Source: Hydrangea macrophylla
Lineage: Eukaryota; Streptophyta; Magnoliopsida; Cornales; Hydrangeaceae
Reading direction: 5' to 3'
Assembly: GCA_033977485.1 (NCBI GenBank)
Contig: CM066991.1
Span: 34,283,850-34,347,849 of the forward strand
Length of the DNA stretch: 64,000 nucleotides
Shown here: positions 46,773 through 57,682 of the stretch, one piece after another
Position numbering within the stretch: position 1 is the stretch's first letter
Layout of the letters: the number at the start of each line of letters is the position of its first letter
Translations under genes and position numbers: made by a program
The notes under the pieces: model-generated
What the model was told of the DNA's origin: nothing
The model's database searches: none
What the model saw: the letters and a program-made list of their open reading frames with translations, nothing else

Positions 46773-48777
46773 TGTAATACCCGTACCCGAAAAATGGTAG
46801 TAATATTTATTTGTTATGCATGCATATGATGATTTGGGTGAGTTTCAGTCACCCCAATATGATAAGTGTTCAGCAAAGGACACCGTTGAAAGTTCCACTA
46901 GAGGTGGGACAGATATAGAAGTGGGACCCACGGGAGGCCCAGATTTAATAAATTACATCAAGTTGCATTTATATGATTAAATGAATATTTAATAAAATAC
47001 TTTTAATATTTTATTGTCAATTGTAACCCTATATGGTACCAGTTTGGGTAACCATGTGAGAGCAAATAGGAATTGGATTCATAACCAGTAGGTTAATTAG
47101 CAATTTCATAAAATATTTGGAACCATAATTTGGACCCATACGTGACATAAACGCATACCCATTTAGATAATTAGATAATTAATACAATTATTAGAGGGCT
47201 CCATAATAAGAGTTTAGAAAGTGTTGGGGGTATAAGTCTAATTAAGGCAAAGTTGTTAAAAGACTTAGGTGATGGACACCTAACCTCTTAGTCACCATCA
47301 TCTTAAAAAAAAAAAGAAAAAAAAAACAAGAGATAGAATAGGGATACAGAGAGAGCTTCGACGGAAATAAGAGAAAAAAAATAGTTCGAGCCATTTTGTC
47401 GACGTTTCTCCACAGTCGGTACACCATTTCACGAACTGAAGTCAGATTTGGACTCGTGGGGGTAAGCCTAACCTTGTGATTCAATTTATTTTCAGTTTAA
47501 TCGATAGATTTTTCTTGACCCAAATGGGTTGGTAATATATAGTTTACCAAAACTGTGTAGGATTAACTACAGGTTCATATTTGGGCTGGATTTAGGAAAA
47601 TTTGGGACTTTTAGGCTTATTTGGTTATTCATGAAGGTGAGTGTCCTAATCCCAAAATTGGATATTTAATGTGATTTATTGCTATTAAATACTTTAAAAT
47701 GCTTAATTGTGATTAAGTAGAAAAGCATGTGATTATTTAGCTTTAACATGTCTATATTGATAAAATTCCCATATTGACATGTTGAGTTGCTTATGTGCTT
47801 ATTTGGGTCAAAGGGTCGCAAGCCATAATCACCATTATTTATCCCATATTTAAGGGACGTCATTCCTCATAGAAAAAAGGGATGAATTCCTTAGCGAAAA
47901 GAGGATGGTGGTGATGACCACAACGAATTAACTTCGGTCACATAAGAGTGTGTGATATCACTTTTAAAGCGATGACAAAGGGAGAAAGGCCTAGAATTAG
48001 GGGTCCAGAATGATGGTGATTGATTACTTGACACGCCGTTGACCATTTACTATTGTGAATGTTTAATTAGTTTTATGAATCATCAAATACTCCAATTGCA
48101 TGATTAGCACCACGTACTCACTGAGCGAAAGCTTAGTCAATTTTGTGGCTAATGACCACGCAGGTTCAGATGAGCATCACAGTGAGAAGCATTGGACCAC
48201 AGGGTTCTGGAGAACTTGGGAGTATGTTTCTTTTATTGTATATGTTAATATGTTGCTTGTGGGCGTACTCAGTTGGGTTGGGAGTTAGTTGTAAAATTTG
48301 TAATTAGAAACTCATGTTTTATGTTTTGGAAATTGAGACCGGTTAGTGTAAGGATTCTACAATAGATTAGTTTAATCTCTTCTTAGTTTCAAGGTATGAT
48401 GGACATGTTAGTGGATCAGCTGGTAATGAATGAGAATAAGTTTGTATGTGTAATTTGGTTTTAGTTATGTTTTTAACTCTTAAAACAGGGAAACCGGTGT
48501 AGATATTTGATTTGGAAAATCAGCAGGTATATAACTCTTTCAAGAAAATTCAAATTTGTGCGCCATTTTTTGCATTGGAATCGAGACTAGAAGGGCTATC
48601 TTTTGATATAAAATTTGAATATGTTTTCTTAATGACTATTTTACCCTTGGACTGGTTTAATCCAAAGAAGTCGTTTATTATGTTTAATTCTTGTTTTACT
48701 CTTACTAAGAGGCATTTTGTTTGGGTACTTCTTTGTTACACATGTCCTAGCCTGCCAAGTCGGGTTTGGGTGTGACA
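46773..48777 (+). repeat. 3' LTR of the Del/Tekay-like element
   Basis: A 2005-bp LTR starts TGTAATACCCGTACCC just after the purine tract and ends GGTGTGACA at 48777. It lacks the tandem duplication seen at the 5' LTR border, and lacks a 24-bp stretch present near 40405 in the 5' copy. Confidence 0.8.
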
Positions 48778-49255
48778 GCCTCCCTTGGGTCCATCTCCTG
48801 AATGTTTAACGCTTCTAAAACTGCCTCTCTGCACAAGGAACTGACATTGCAACTCCAGGCATTGGCCTGATCTCCTCTTAGACATCTAGGTCCTTGAGGG
48901 GTCAGGAACTTGACGCCCAGGCTGTAAGTTGACATAATCGCTCTAGCTTTGTTAAGCGTGGGTCTCCCGAGGATGACATTGTGAGCGGATGGGGCCTCCA
49001 ACACAACAAAGTATGTAAGCACAGAAGTCTACTGTGGGTAGGTCCCCATCAAAATTGGGAGCTCGAACATCCCGAGCAGTTGTGTGCTAGGTCCATTAAA
49101 TCCTACCAAGGGAGTGGCCATTGGTTGGAACTGATCCCTTGATATCCCGGACTGGCCAAAGGCTGAGGCGAATAGTATTGTGGACATGTGGATGAGGGGG
49201 GTCTTGGCATTCCTTGACAGTGTCCCAGGATGGATCCAAGTAGCACACTTCAAGG
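48778..49255 (-). pseudogene. Decayed Tat pol, protease region (continuation across the insertion)
   Basis: Minus-strand reading gives ILMGTYPQ, VGFNGPSTQ, SAFGQSGISRD and then AHNVILGRPTLNKARAI and EMDPREA. All are colinear with residues about 415-555 of the polyprotein at 52465. The catalytic DTGSS is not preserved. It joins directly to the fragment ending at 40357 once the inserted element is removed. Homology ends near 49255, so gag and the 5' LTR of this Tat copy are missing. Confidence 0.8.
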
Positions 49256-49260
49256 AACTA

Positions 49261-51138
49261 GAACTTCCTTATGCTATTCTAGAGACAGAGAGTCGCCACC
49301 TAATTTTTATCGAGAATTAGGACACCCAAGTTTGACTCGCCCAAAATTAAAAGGTTACGCGCTCTTCATTACCAGAAACTAGGTTCGGGGGTCTTGGTAT
49401 AAGAGGGGAAGAAGCCCGAGCAGGACTAAAGCACCCCTTCCTCACCCAACCGAACGGTAGGTCTTGATTCAAATATCGTTGCTATTAATTCATAATTGGT
49501 GTTGTTTCCTTCAACATACTATATAATATATACATGGTAAAAAGGAACATCTATTGAAAATCATTTTAAGAGATTAAATCAAATAGCAATTGGATGCACA
49601 TGCAATACGAGGGAGAGGTATACTCATAGTGGCTAGTCCCGCCTGGGACCGATGCAAGTAAAGGAAACATGTCATGATATGCAAGAGGGAATGAAAAGAC
49701 ATACATTGGGTTGACTCAAGCGGAGTCGCAAAAAGCAAAAGAAAGGAAACGTGTAATGCAATCATGCAACAATCCTAGATAAGATGTCGCTAACATATAA
49801 ATATATAAGCGGGGACTACCCTAAAGGAATTGTGTCGTTGAAAACAAAGTTGTAAACCTAGAAAAAATTCTAAGAGAAAGGATAGAGATAGTACACGATA
49901 CATGGGCACTAAACCACATGTAGACAAGGTAAGCTCACAAATTGAAGTCCGGATCCACAACATTTAATTCTCTACACTAAGACACCAAGGAATACCCAAG
50001 CATTGCAAAAATACAAGCAAACAAATGGTTTGCATGATAACCAAACAAAAGATGTCATCAATCAAATTTCCAGATTCAACAACCTCTAATGAATCCTATC
50101 AAAAGTGATCTTAAACATAAGCTGGGTTAAAACCTTTTTTACAGAAAGTTAGATACATGTCTTAGGGAACATTTCCAAAAAGTAGGACCTCATTAAGATT
50201 TTTAAAATTTGAGAAATAAGAGTTTTGGGAACAGTGAATCAGGATTAAGATTTCTAAAAAGTTATTTTAAACAGACTCTATTATTCTTGAAATTTGGTAT
50301 CATTTGACAAAGGAATGCAAAACAAAATAGAAATTCATGAATCATGTTAATCAAGTTAATGTAAGTTTTTGATCTCTGATCCCTTTATCCTAAATGATTT
50401 CTAAACCAAGTTTTATTCATCAATTATTGTTGAGCGATCAAGGTATGACCATTTTGTATACAAAATCATGATTATAGCTAAACTTCGAAAATTCCAGAAT
50501 AGTTGTATCAACTTCAAACGCTTAGAAAATGATCTTAACTCGATCGTATGCTCACGATTTTACATCGACATAGAGATACATGAGTTAGGAATCATCCCCT
50601 AAAAGCGGATCATCAATAACTATTATAGATTTTCTAAATTCAAGCACAAAGAGACTATGTTCAAATTTGTCAACCAATTTCTCAACGATTTCTAAAAATA
50701 ACATATTGATCCTAAGGGTTCTCAAAACATATCGAATGAAAGCTAATTCATCAAAGTTTACCCAAAAATTTTGAAATCCTTCAAACTATGGGTTTTGATG
50801 GACCAAATCTTATGGACAAAACCAATCTGTTTTGCTGAATTTGATCTAGTTCATTTTAAAGTGTGAGAAAAACATCTTAGGTGATGGTTGAAGCTTATTA
50901 GAGAGATCTTACTCATAGATCAACTTAATTATCATGATTTTTAATCAATTTAGCCCTCAAATTCTATGAAGAACTTTAGATCATGGATCAAAGGGACTTA
51001 CAAATATCCTATTGGAGATGAAATTTAGTAGGAATTCTAGGTAATAGGAATAATCAAGAGATGAGTATGAACATAGGAATCATCCTTCTCATAGATCGTA
51101 CTTTCAAACCATCATAGAATTCAAAATAGATACATATA
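49261..51138 (+). repeat. Truncated second copy of the 4.1-kb solo-LTR family
   Basis: From GAGTCGCCACC (49290) onward it matches the LTR at 4721-8860 from about 4811: both have a segment with ACTCGCCCAAA or ACTCACCCAAA, a stretch with GGTTCGGGG, and ACTAAAGCACCC or ACTAAAACACCC. The first roughly 90 bp of the LTR is missing at the Tat junction and the 3' part is cut by the Retand insertion at 51139. Confidence 0.65.
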
Positions 51139-51740
51139 TGATATGCTCAGAATTATCCAGCATGGGCCCAACGGCCACGTCAGCATCGAAGACCAAGCAG
51201 AACCCTGGGGTCCACACCCAGGGTTTGCCAGCGTCACCGCTCGGAGTGCCCGCACTGCCCGGGCATGACCTTCGGCGGCTCTCCCGGACGCGCGGCTCAA
51301 CTCCAGCAGTTTCCTTGTGCGGCCAGAGTCCTATTAGGAATAAAACTCGATAGGTTCCTAATCTGATAAGGATCTTCCCTTAACTTGTGCACATCAAATT
51401 GTGATTGATATAGGCTTCCTAATGGATCTAAGTTTCCATGTAGAGGTGGACTCTTGCATCTATAAAAGAGCCCACCCATACCCTTCTAAAGGGGAGAAAA
51501 ACAACGATCTTGAGAAACCTAATAACTAGAGCATACACTGAAACGCATATACCCGGACAGTATTACTGGTAGTGCCGCCCACCATTGTTGGCTCACCAGG
51601 CCGCCGGTGATCTGCTACTATAGCGCCTAGACGCACACGTGGACGTAGGTCACCTCATTAACGGGGCCGAACCACATACAACTCCTTGGTGTTTCTTTGT
51701 CTCTCTCTGAATCCTCTCTTACCAATTCTAGGCACCATCA
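51139..51740 (+). repeat. 5' LTR of the young Tat/Retand element
   Basis: A 602-bp LTR with TGAT...ATCA termini. A TATA box, TCTATAAAAG, lies at 51460-51469. Over the 454 bp that can be compared, the 3' LTR (63547-64000) differs at five positions without indels, so insertion was recent relative to all other elements here. It interrupts the LTR-family copy at 49261-51138. The 5 bp before it are ATATA; the matching right flank lies outside the window. Confidence 0.9.
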
Positions 51741-51742
51741 GT

Positions 51743-51762
51743 TTGGCGCCGTCTGTGGGAAT
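51743..51762 (+). other. Primer-binding site of the Retand element
   Basis: TTGGCGCCGTCTGTGGGAAT starts two bases after the LTR. The first bases match the Asp-type site of Athila, but the remainder differs, and I do not assign the tRNA. Confidence 0.8.
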
Positions 51763-51801
51763 CGACAGTTTCCTTACCAAAACAAATCTTGACTGATCGA
51801 T

Positions 51802-52455
51802 ATGGCCGCCAAGAAGGGTAAGAAGACCGCCGCTCAGAGTGGCCAGGAGACCTCGCACTAGGCAGACGGTGCGGAAGTACCACGACAAGAGGTGCCGGCC
51901 ACTTCCATAAATTCTGAGCAAGTTGCCGACACGCTCGCTCAACTCCTGGAGGGACAACAACGAACCCAGCAGCAGATCCAAATGTTGCTGGCCCTGCAGG
52001 AGAAGCCCCTGGCGAGCGAGCCACCTCCAGAGAAGAGCGTGCGCGACCGTGAAGTCTCGCAAGGTAAACAGCACACCCACTCTCAGCCGGCGTCCCAGCC
52101 GGGAGAGAAACGCCCCGGAGATGGCGATCGCAGCCGAACATCCAGGCGTACCCGAGCAGGGGCATCAAGAAAACCCCGCCGGGTGCAGGATGCCAGAGAC
52201 ATCATCAACAACCGACGTGCCGCCCGAGGGGAGGGGTCAGGCCAGAAAACTCGGGGATCGGCTAAGGACCCCCCGGTCAGGAACCGGAGGGACCTCCGGC
52301 ATACGATTACCCAGAGTAGGAGCCGGGTTCTATCCCCAAGGACGACACACTTCGAGGAGGAGGCCTCGACATCAGATCCGTCCTATCGCCCGGAAGAGTG
52401 CAAAAATACCGGGCAGGAAGACGTCAAGGCCCAGATTGAGAACCTCCAGAAGTAG
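51802..52455 (+). pseudogene. N-terminal Gag segment of the Retand element, with two in-frame stops
   Basis: An ATG at 51802 opens the frame MAAKKGKKTAAQ, homologous to the Tat gag at 2376. The frame is closed by TAG at 51859-51861 and reopens (first ATG at 51982) until TAG at 52453-52455, after which the same frame runs on as the long gag-pol. The interval has a glutamine-rich helical segment (TLAQLLEGQQRTQQQIQ) and a basic, Arg/Ser-rich stretch. Both stops are TAG where CAG (Gln) is plausible. Unless read through, full-length Gag cannot be made, so this copy may depend on trans-supplied Gag or on internal initiation near 52630. Confidence 0.75.
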
Positions 52456-52464
52456 ATTGAGAGG

Positions 52465-55400
52465 TTGAGCCGCAAGTCTCGGCATGATCTCACCAATGCG
52501 GAAACGGAATCCCCTTACACAGTTCGGGTAACGCAGTTTCCCATTCCTCGCAAATTCAAGCCGCCACACCTCAGCTCCTACGACGGCACGGGAAGCCCCG
52601 TGGACCATGTCCGCACTTACAAGGCTCAAATGGCACTCGTAACGACCACCGACGAACTGCTGTGCTTGGCCTTCCCCAGCACCTTAAAGGGATCGGCCGC
52701 GCAATGGTTCCATTCGCTGAGGCCCCGGACGGTCGACGACTTCAAATCTCTGAGCAAGCTCTTCATCAGCCAGTTCGTGGGGATGCTTGACCGATCGCAG
52801 CCGGACACCCAGCTGCTCACTGTGAAGCAGCGCAAAGGAGAGTCTCTGAGAGAATACGTGGACCGCTTCAATCAGCAGAGGCTCCAGATCCATAATCTCA
52901 ATGAGACAGCAGCAATCATGGCCTTTTGTTCGGGGGTCCAACACACCAAGGTTGCCACGTCGTTCCATCGTGACCGACCGACAACCCTGGTGGAACTCTC
53001 AGACAGGGTCGGCAAGCACATTGATACCGAGGAATTCCTAAGGGCAAAGCGCTCCGGAACCGTGGGAGATGAGTCTCCGAGGTCCAAGCGCAAGCACGAA
53101 GGGCCGGACAAAGGCTTGGGCAAGAAGCCCAGACAGGATCAGCAGCGAGGCGGTCAGGACCAACAGCGGGGTGGCCGGGATCAGCCCCAAGCCAACTTCA
53201 CGCCGCTCTCCCGACCTATCCAGGAAGTAATGGCCGCTGCCGAGGCTCAGAGGCTACTCCCGCAGCCAGCAAAGCTTAGAGCACCCCCCGGCAAAAGAAA
53301 CCGGGACAAATTCTGCCGTTTTCACAGGGACCACGGCCACGACACGGACGACTGCTTCAAGTTGAAGATGGCCATAGAGAAGCTGATTGAGCAGGGGCAC
53401 CTAGCCGAGTTTGTCACAACAGACAGACAATCCCGACAAGGTAACCGAACTCCGGATCAGCCTCCACCTCTCGGCCAGATCAATGTGATTTCCGGCGGCA
53501 CCTCGGGCGGAGGGGATTCGCAGTCGGCAAGGAAGAGGCATGCTCGGGCATCCCGGGCGGATGTCTGGCACGTCCAATCCACCGACTCCCCGCCGTCCGA
53601 CGTGTTGACCTTTTCTTCCGACGATGTGCAGGATCTCCACTGCCCCCACGATGACCCGCTGGTTGTAACGCTCTCCATCGCCAATTATGTGGTCAAGAGG
53701 GTACTAGTGGATACAGGCAGTTCATCGGACATTATGTTCATCTCAGCGTTCGAGCAGCTAGGGATATCCCGGGATCGATTACGACCGGTGACGACCCCAA
53801 TGGTAGGCTTCAATGGGTCCAGCACATTGCCGCTCGGCACCATCGACCTTCCAATCCTCATGGGAACTTACCCTCAGCAAGCCTCTGTGCTGGCGAACTT
53901 TGTTATCGTGGAAACACCATCCGCCTACAATGTCATCCTCGGTAGGCCAACCCTCAACAAAGCCAAGGCGGTCGTCTCGACGTACAGCCTGACAGTTAAG
54001 TTCCCGACCCCCCAGGGGCCCGGGAGCCTACGCGGAGATCAGATGACCGCACGGAGTTGTTACGTCAGCTCCCTGCGAAAGGGCGCCGTCGCAGAATCCT
54101 TCAGCGTCCAGGAGATGGATCCGAGGGACCCAAGCGACAAAGTCGGCCCGGTAGAGGAGTTGGAAAGAGTGGTCCTGGACCCTCAACTCCCAGACCGGAC
54201 TGTCTGCGTCGGTACCCTCCTTGAGCCTAGCCTCCGGGAAAGACTCATCCAGTTCCTGCGCCAAAGCCAGGACGTCTTCGCGTGGTGCCACGAAGACATG
54301 CCCGGGATTGACTCACGGGTTATGTCTCACCGCCTCAATGTCAACCCGGACTCTCGGCCGGTGAAGCAGAAAAGACGAGGCATGGCCCCCGAAAGGCAAA
54401 TTGCGGTCTCTGAGGAAGTAGAGAAGCTCCTCAAGGCGGGCTCAATCCGAGAAGTCCTCTATCCCGACTGGTTGGCCAACGTCGTATTGGTCAAAAAGAG
54501 TAACGGAAAATGGAGGATGTGCGTGGACTTTACGGACTTGAACAAAGCTTGTCCCAAGGATTGCTATCCACTGCCTAGGATAGACCTCCTTGTGGACTCC
54601 ACCGCCGGCCATTCGCTCCTCTCCTTCATGGACGCCTACTCCGGGTACAACCAGATAAGCATGCACCCCGGAGACGAAGAAAAAACTGCCTTCATCACAG
54701 ATCAAGGCACGTACTGTTACAAGGTGATGCCCTTCGGCCTCAAGAACGCCGGGGCAACCTACCAACGGTTAGTCAACCACATGTTCAAAGATCTAATTGG
54801 TAAAACTATGGAAGTATACGTTGACGATCTACTGGTCAAGAGTCGCGAGGAGACCGACCACTTGGACCATCTGGCCGGAGCCTTCAGCATTTTGAGAAAG
54901 TTCGGAATGAGGTTGAACCCGGCCAAATGTACATTCGGTGTCTCGTCCGGAAAATTCCTTGGCCACCTTGTCAGCAGGCGGGGAATCGAGGCTAACCCCG
55001 AGAAAATACTGGCCATCATCAACATGAGGTCCCCCCGATCAACCAAAGAAGTCCAAAGTTTGGCCGGACGGGTAGCCGCACTGAACAGATTCGTCTCCCG
55101 AGCCACCGATCGTTGCCTGCCATTCTTCAAAATCTTCCGAAAGGCGTTTCAATGGTCGGAGGAGTGCGAGGGGGCATTCCAGGAACTCAAAAAGTACTTG
55201 GCCTCTCCCCCTCTGCTCTCAACGCCAGCGCCGGGGGAAGAACTGATCCTATACTTGGCGGTGTCACCTTCAGCGGTCAGTTCAGCTTTAGTTCGGGAAG
55301 AGCACGGGATACAGTTCCCCGTGTACTACACAAGCCGAGCACTCCAGGGCGCCGAAAGCAGATATTCCCAGATCGAGAAGCTCGCTTTTGCGCTCGTGAC

Positions 55401-57393
55401 ATCTGCTCGAAGGCTCCGCCCATACTTCCAGGCCCACACAATTGCAGTGCTCACAGACCAGCCGTTGCGCCGGATCCTGAGCAGACCCGAAACATCGGGA
55501 AGACTCGTCAAGTGGGCCCTGGAATTGGAAGAATTTGAAGTGGTCTACCGACCCCGGACAGCCCTCAAGGGGCAGGCAGTGGCAGATTTCCTGGTCGAGT
55601 TTACCTATGCAGAGGATCAGACCGAAGAGCTCGACCCACCAGTCTTGCCGCCCGGGTTGCAGATCAACATCCCGACCTGGATACTCTACGTCGACGGTTC
55701 TTCCAACAACCAGGGCAGCGGAGCAGGAATCATCCTGACCTCTCCTGACGGAATCCAGCTCGAGTACGCGCTGCGGTTCGGATTCCGCGCTTCAAACAAT
55801 GAAGCCGAGTACGAAGCCCTACTGGCAGGGTTACAGTTAGCTACATCTATGGGAGCACAGCAGGTCCAAGGGTACAGTGATTCCCAGCTCGTGGTTAACC
55901 AAATCAGTCAGGAGTATGAGGCCCGAGAAGACAACATGGTGGCCTACCTGGCCCTTGTCCGAGCGGTTTCGAAGAGACTCAAAGGACTGGCCATCACGCA
56001 GATACCGCGGGAGGAGAACACCAGGGCCGACCGGTTGGCCCGCCTAGCTTCATCCTCTGAGTCAGACTTGCCCGGGATAAGGATAGAATACCTGCCCGAG
56101 CCAAGTGTGATCAATTCAGAAGGAATGGAGGTGGACCCGGTGGACCTGGGACCCAGTTGGATGGACCTCATAGTTACATTCTTAGCGACCGGCGTGTTAC
56201 CGGACGGAAAAGATGAGGCCCGCCGCACCAAATACCGTGCAGCCAGGTACCATTTAATTGATGGCATACTCTACAAAAGGGGCTTCACCATCCCAAACCT
56301 CCGCTGCGTTCATCCCGGGCAAATTCAAGCGATCTTGTACGAAATCCATGAAGGAATTTGTGGGAACCACGTTGGAGGCCGGGCACTCTCGCGAAAAGCG
56401 CTGCTGCAAGGCTATTACTGGCCAACTATGGCTCGGGATTCCAGGGACTATGTGAAAAGGTGTGACAGATGCCAAAGGTTCTCCCCCATGATCAATTGTC
56501 CAGGAGAGTTGCAGACACCCATCCTTAGCCCCTGGCCGTTTGTTCAATGGGGCATCGACATAGTAGGCCCCCTGCCAACAGGAAAAGGGCAAGTCAAGTT
56601 TGTTGTCATAGCCGTGGACTACTTTACCAAGTGGGCAGAAGCCGAACCATTGGCCACCATCACCGAGAAGAAGATGGAGGGTTTTATAGAGAAGAATATC
56701 CTCAGCAGGTTCGGCACTCCCCGTGTACTGGTGAGCGACAATGGCAGACAATTTGACACCCCGGTGTTTCGGCAATTCTGCTCGGGCTACGGGATATCCA
56801 ACCATTACTCCTCTCCCGAGCACCCTCAGGCCAACGGCCAAGCCGAGGTGACGAATAGGACAATCTTGCAATCAATCAAGACTCGGCTTGAAAGTGCCAA
56901 AAGTCTGTGGGCTGAAGAGTTGCCGACCCTCCTGTGGGCCTACCGTACCACTCCCCGAGCAGCAACAGGCGAAACGCCGTTCTCACTTACCTATGGCTTC
57001 GAGGCCGTAGTCCCCACAGAGCTCGGATTGCCCTCCTACCGGGTAGCCAATTTCAGTGAGCAAGGCAACGAGGAAGCTCTGAGAACCGAACTTGATTTGG
57101 TAGAAGAGAAAAGAGATCAAGCCTATCTGAGAGTGGCAGCGTACAAGCAGAGGGTGTCGAGGTACTATAATAGCAAGGTCAAGCATCGCAGCTTCCAAGT
57201 GGGTGATCTTGTCCTGAAGGCGGTAAACCAGTCGACTAGAATCCCGAATCATGGGAAGTTGGGGCCGAACTGGGAAGGCCCATATACGATCACCCGGATT
57301 CATCGACCGGGAACCTATTGGCTACGAGATTTTGACGGACATGAGCTTTCCCACCCATGGAACATACAGCACCTTCGAAAATACTTTCAGTAG
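52465..57393 (+). CDS. Retand gag-pol polyprotein (Gag core, PR, RT, RH, aRH, INT)
   Basis: A 1642-codon open frame; it is open from 52456, and the first in-frame ATG is at 52630. Domains by residue from 52465: retrotransposon Gag core about 60-160 (LKGSAAQWFHSL), a variant zinc knuckle CRFHRDHGHDTDDC about 284-297, aspartic protease DTGSS at 416-420, RT with FMDAYSGYNQI near 722-732 and YVDD at 785-788, a first RNase H about 925-1005 whose expected catalytic Asp is lost (YLAVSPSAVSSAL), a second archaeal-type RNase H with D1077, E1115, D1139 and D1189, and integrase with HHCC (H1295, H1301, C1333, C1336) and DDE at D1365, D1425, E1461. The C-terminus has a GPY-type module and no chromodomain. 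This is the Tat/Retand arrangement. The pol active sites look intact. Confidence 0.9.
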   Translation: MSRKSRHDLTNAETESPYTVRVTQFPIPRKFKPPHLSSYDGTGSPVDHVRTYKAQMALVTTTDELLCLAFPSTLKGSAAQWFHSLRPRTVDDFKSLSKLFISQFVGMLDRSQPDTQLLTVKQRKGESLREYVDRFNQQRLQIHNLNETAAIMAFCSGVQHTKVATSFHRDRPTTLVELSDRVGKHIDTEEFLRAKRSGTVGDESPRSKRKHEGPDKGLGKKPRQDQQRGGQDQQRGGRDQPQANFTPLSRPIQEVMAAAEAQRLLPQPAKLRAPPGKRNRDKFCRFHRDHGHDTDDCFKLKMAIEKLIEQGHLAEFVTTDRQSRQGNRTPDQPPPLGQINVISGGTSGGGDSQSARKRHARASRADVWHVQSTDSPPSDVLTFSSDDVQDLHCPHDDPLVVTLSIANYVVKRVLVDTGSSSDIMFISAFEQLGISRDRLRPVTTPMVGFNGSSTLPLGTIDLPILMGTYPQQASVLANFVIVETPSAYNVILGRPTLNKAKAVVSTYSLTVKFPTPQGPGSLRGDQMTARSCYVSSLRKGAVAESFSVQEMDPRDPSDKVGPVEELERVVLDPQLPDRTVCVGTLLEPSLRERLIQFLRQSQDVFAWCHEDMPGIDSRVMSHRLNVNPDSRPVKQKRRGMAPERQIAVSEEVEKLLKAGSIREVLYPDWLANVVLVKKSNGKWRMCVDFTDLNKACPKDCYPLPRIDLLVDSTAGHSLLSFMDAYSGYNQISMHPGDEEKTAFITDQGTYCYKVMPFGLKNAGATYQRLVNHMFKDLIGKTMEVYVDDLLVKSREETDHLDHLAGAFSILRKFGMRLNPAKCTFGVSSGKFLGHLVSRRGIEANPEKILAIINMRSPRSTKEVQSLAGRVAALNRFVSRATDRCLPFFKIFRKAFQWSEECEGAFQELKKYLASPPLLSTPAPGEELILYLAVSPSAVSSALVREEHGIQFPVYYTSRALQGAESRYSQIEKLAFALVTSARRLRPYFQAHTIAVLTDQPLRRILSRPETSGRLVKWALELEEFEVVYRPRTALKGQAVADFLVEFTYAEDQTEELDPPVLPPGLQINIPTWILYVDGSSNNQGSGAGIILTSPDGIQLEYALRFGFRASNNEAEYEALLAGLQLATSMGAQQVQGYSDSQLVVNQISQEYEAREDNMVAYLALVRAVSKRLKGLAITQIPREENTRADRLARLASSSESDLPGIRIEYLPEPSVINSEGMEVDPVDLGPSWMDLIVTFLATGVLPDGKDEARRTKYRAARYHLIDGILYKRGFTIPNLRCVHPGQIQAILYEIHEGICGNHVGGRALSRKALLQGYYWPTMARDSRDYVKRCDRCQRFSPMINCPGELQTPILSPWPFVQWGIDIVGPLPTGKGQVKFVVIAVDYFTKWAEAEPLATITEKKMEGFIEKNILSRFGTPRVLVSDNGRQFDTPVFRQFCSGYGISNHYSSPEHPQANGQAEVTNRTILQSIKTRLESAKSLWAEELPTLLWAYRTTPRAATGETPFSLTYGFEAVVPTELGLPSYRVANFSEQGNEEALRTELDLVEEKRDQAYLRVAAYKQRVSRYYNSKVKHRSFQVGDLVLKAVNQSTRIPNHGKLGPNWEGPYTITRIHRPGTYWLRDFDGHELSHPWNIQHLRKYFQ

Positions 57394-57479
57394 CTGGGAT
57401 GAAGGGGGTTAGCGATCGATTAGGACTCTTTGTAGCTCTACCCGAGCAGTTAAAATTTTTTTTTTGAAATAAAGCAATT

Positions 57480-57682
57480 ACCTTTCTGCAAAGTTCCTAC
57501 TCAAGTGTTCCACCCCAGCACAAAAAGACCTCGGGCCTAACCCCGAGGCACCTTCAAAGACCTTGGCTAAACACCAAGGCACAAAAAGACCTCAGGCCTA
57601 ACCCCGAGGCGCAGGCTTCGCCTAGGTCCAGCCAACGATGGGGCCTAACCCCCTAGGCAGCCAATGATGGCAAGTCTCAAAG
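57480..57682 (+). repeat. Short palindromic repeats downstream of pol
   Basis: A motif reading AAAAAGACCTCGGGCCTAAC then CCCGAGGC recurs twice, related to the minisatellite at 36899-37035 in the older copy when read in reverse. No frame is present. Confidence 0.55.

Noticed and set aside
51658..52168. Minus-strand frames of about 140 codons over the leader and gag start
   Set aside because: They overlap the gag N-terminus and primer site and show no recognisable domain.
56254..56871. A 205-codon minus-strand frame inside integrase
   Set aside because: It is the shadow of the well-supported integrase coding sequence in a GC-rich region; no independent domain.
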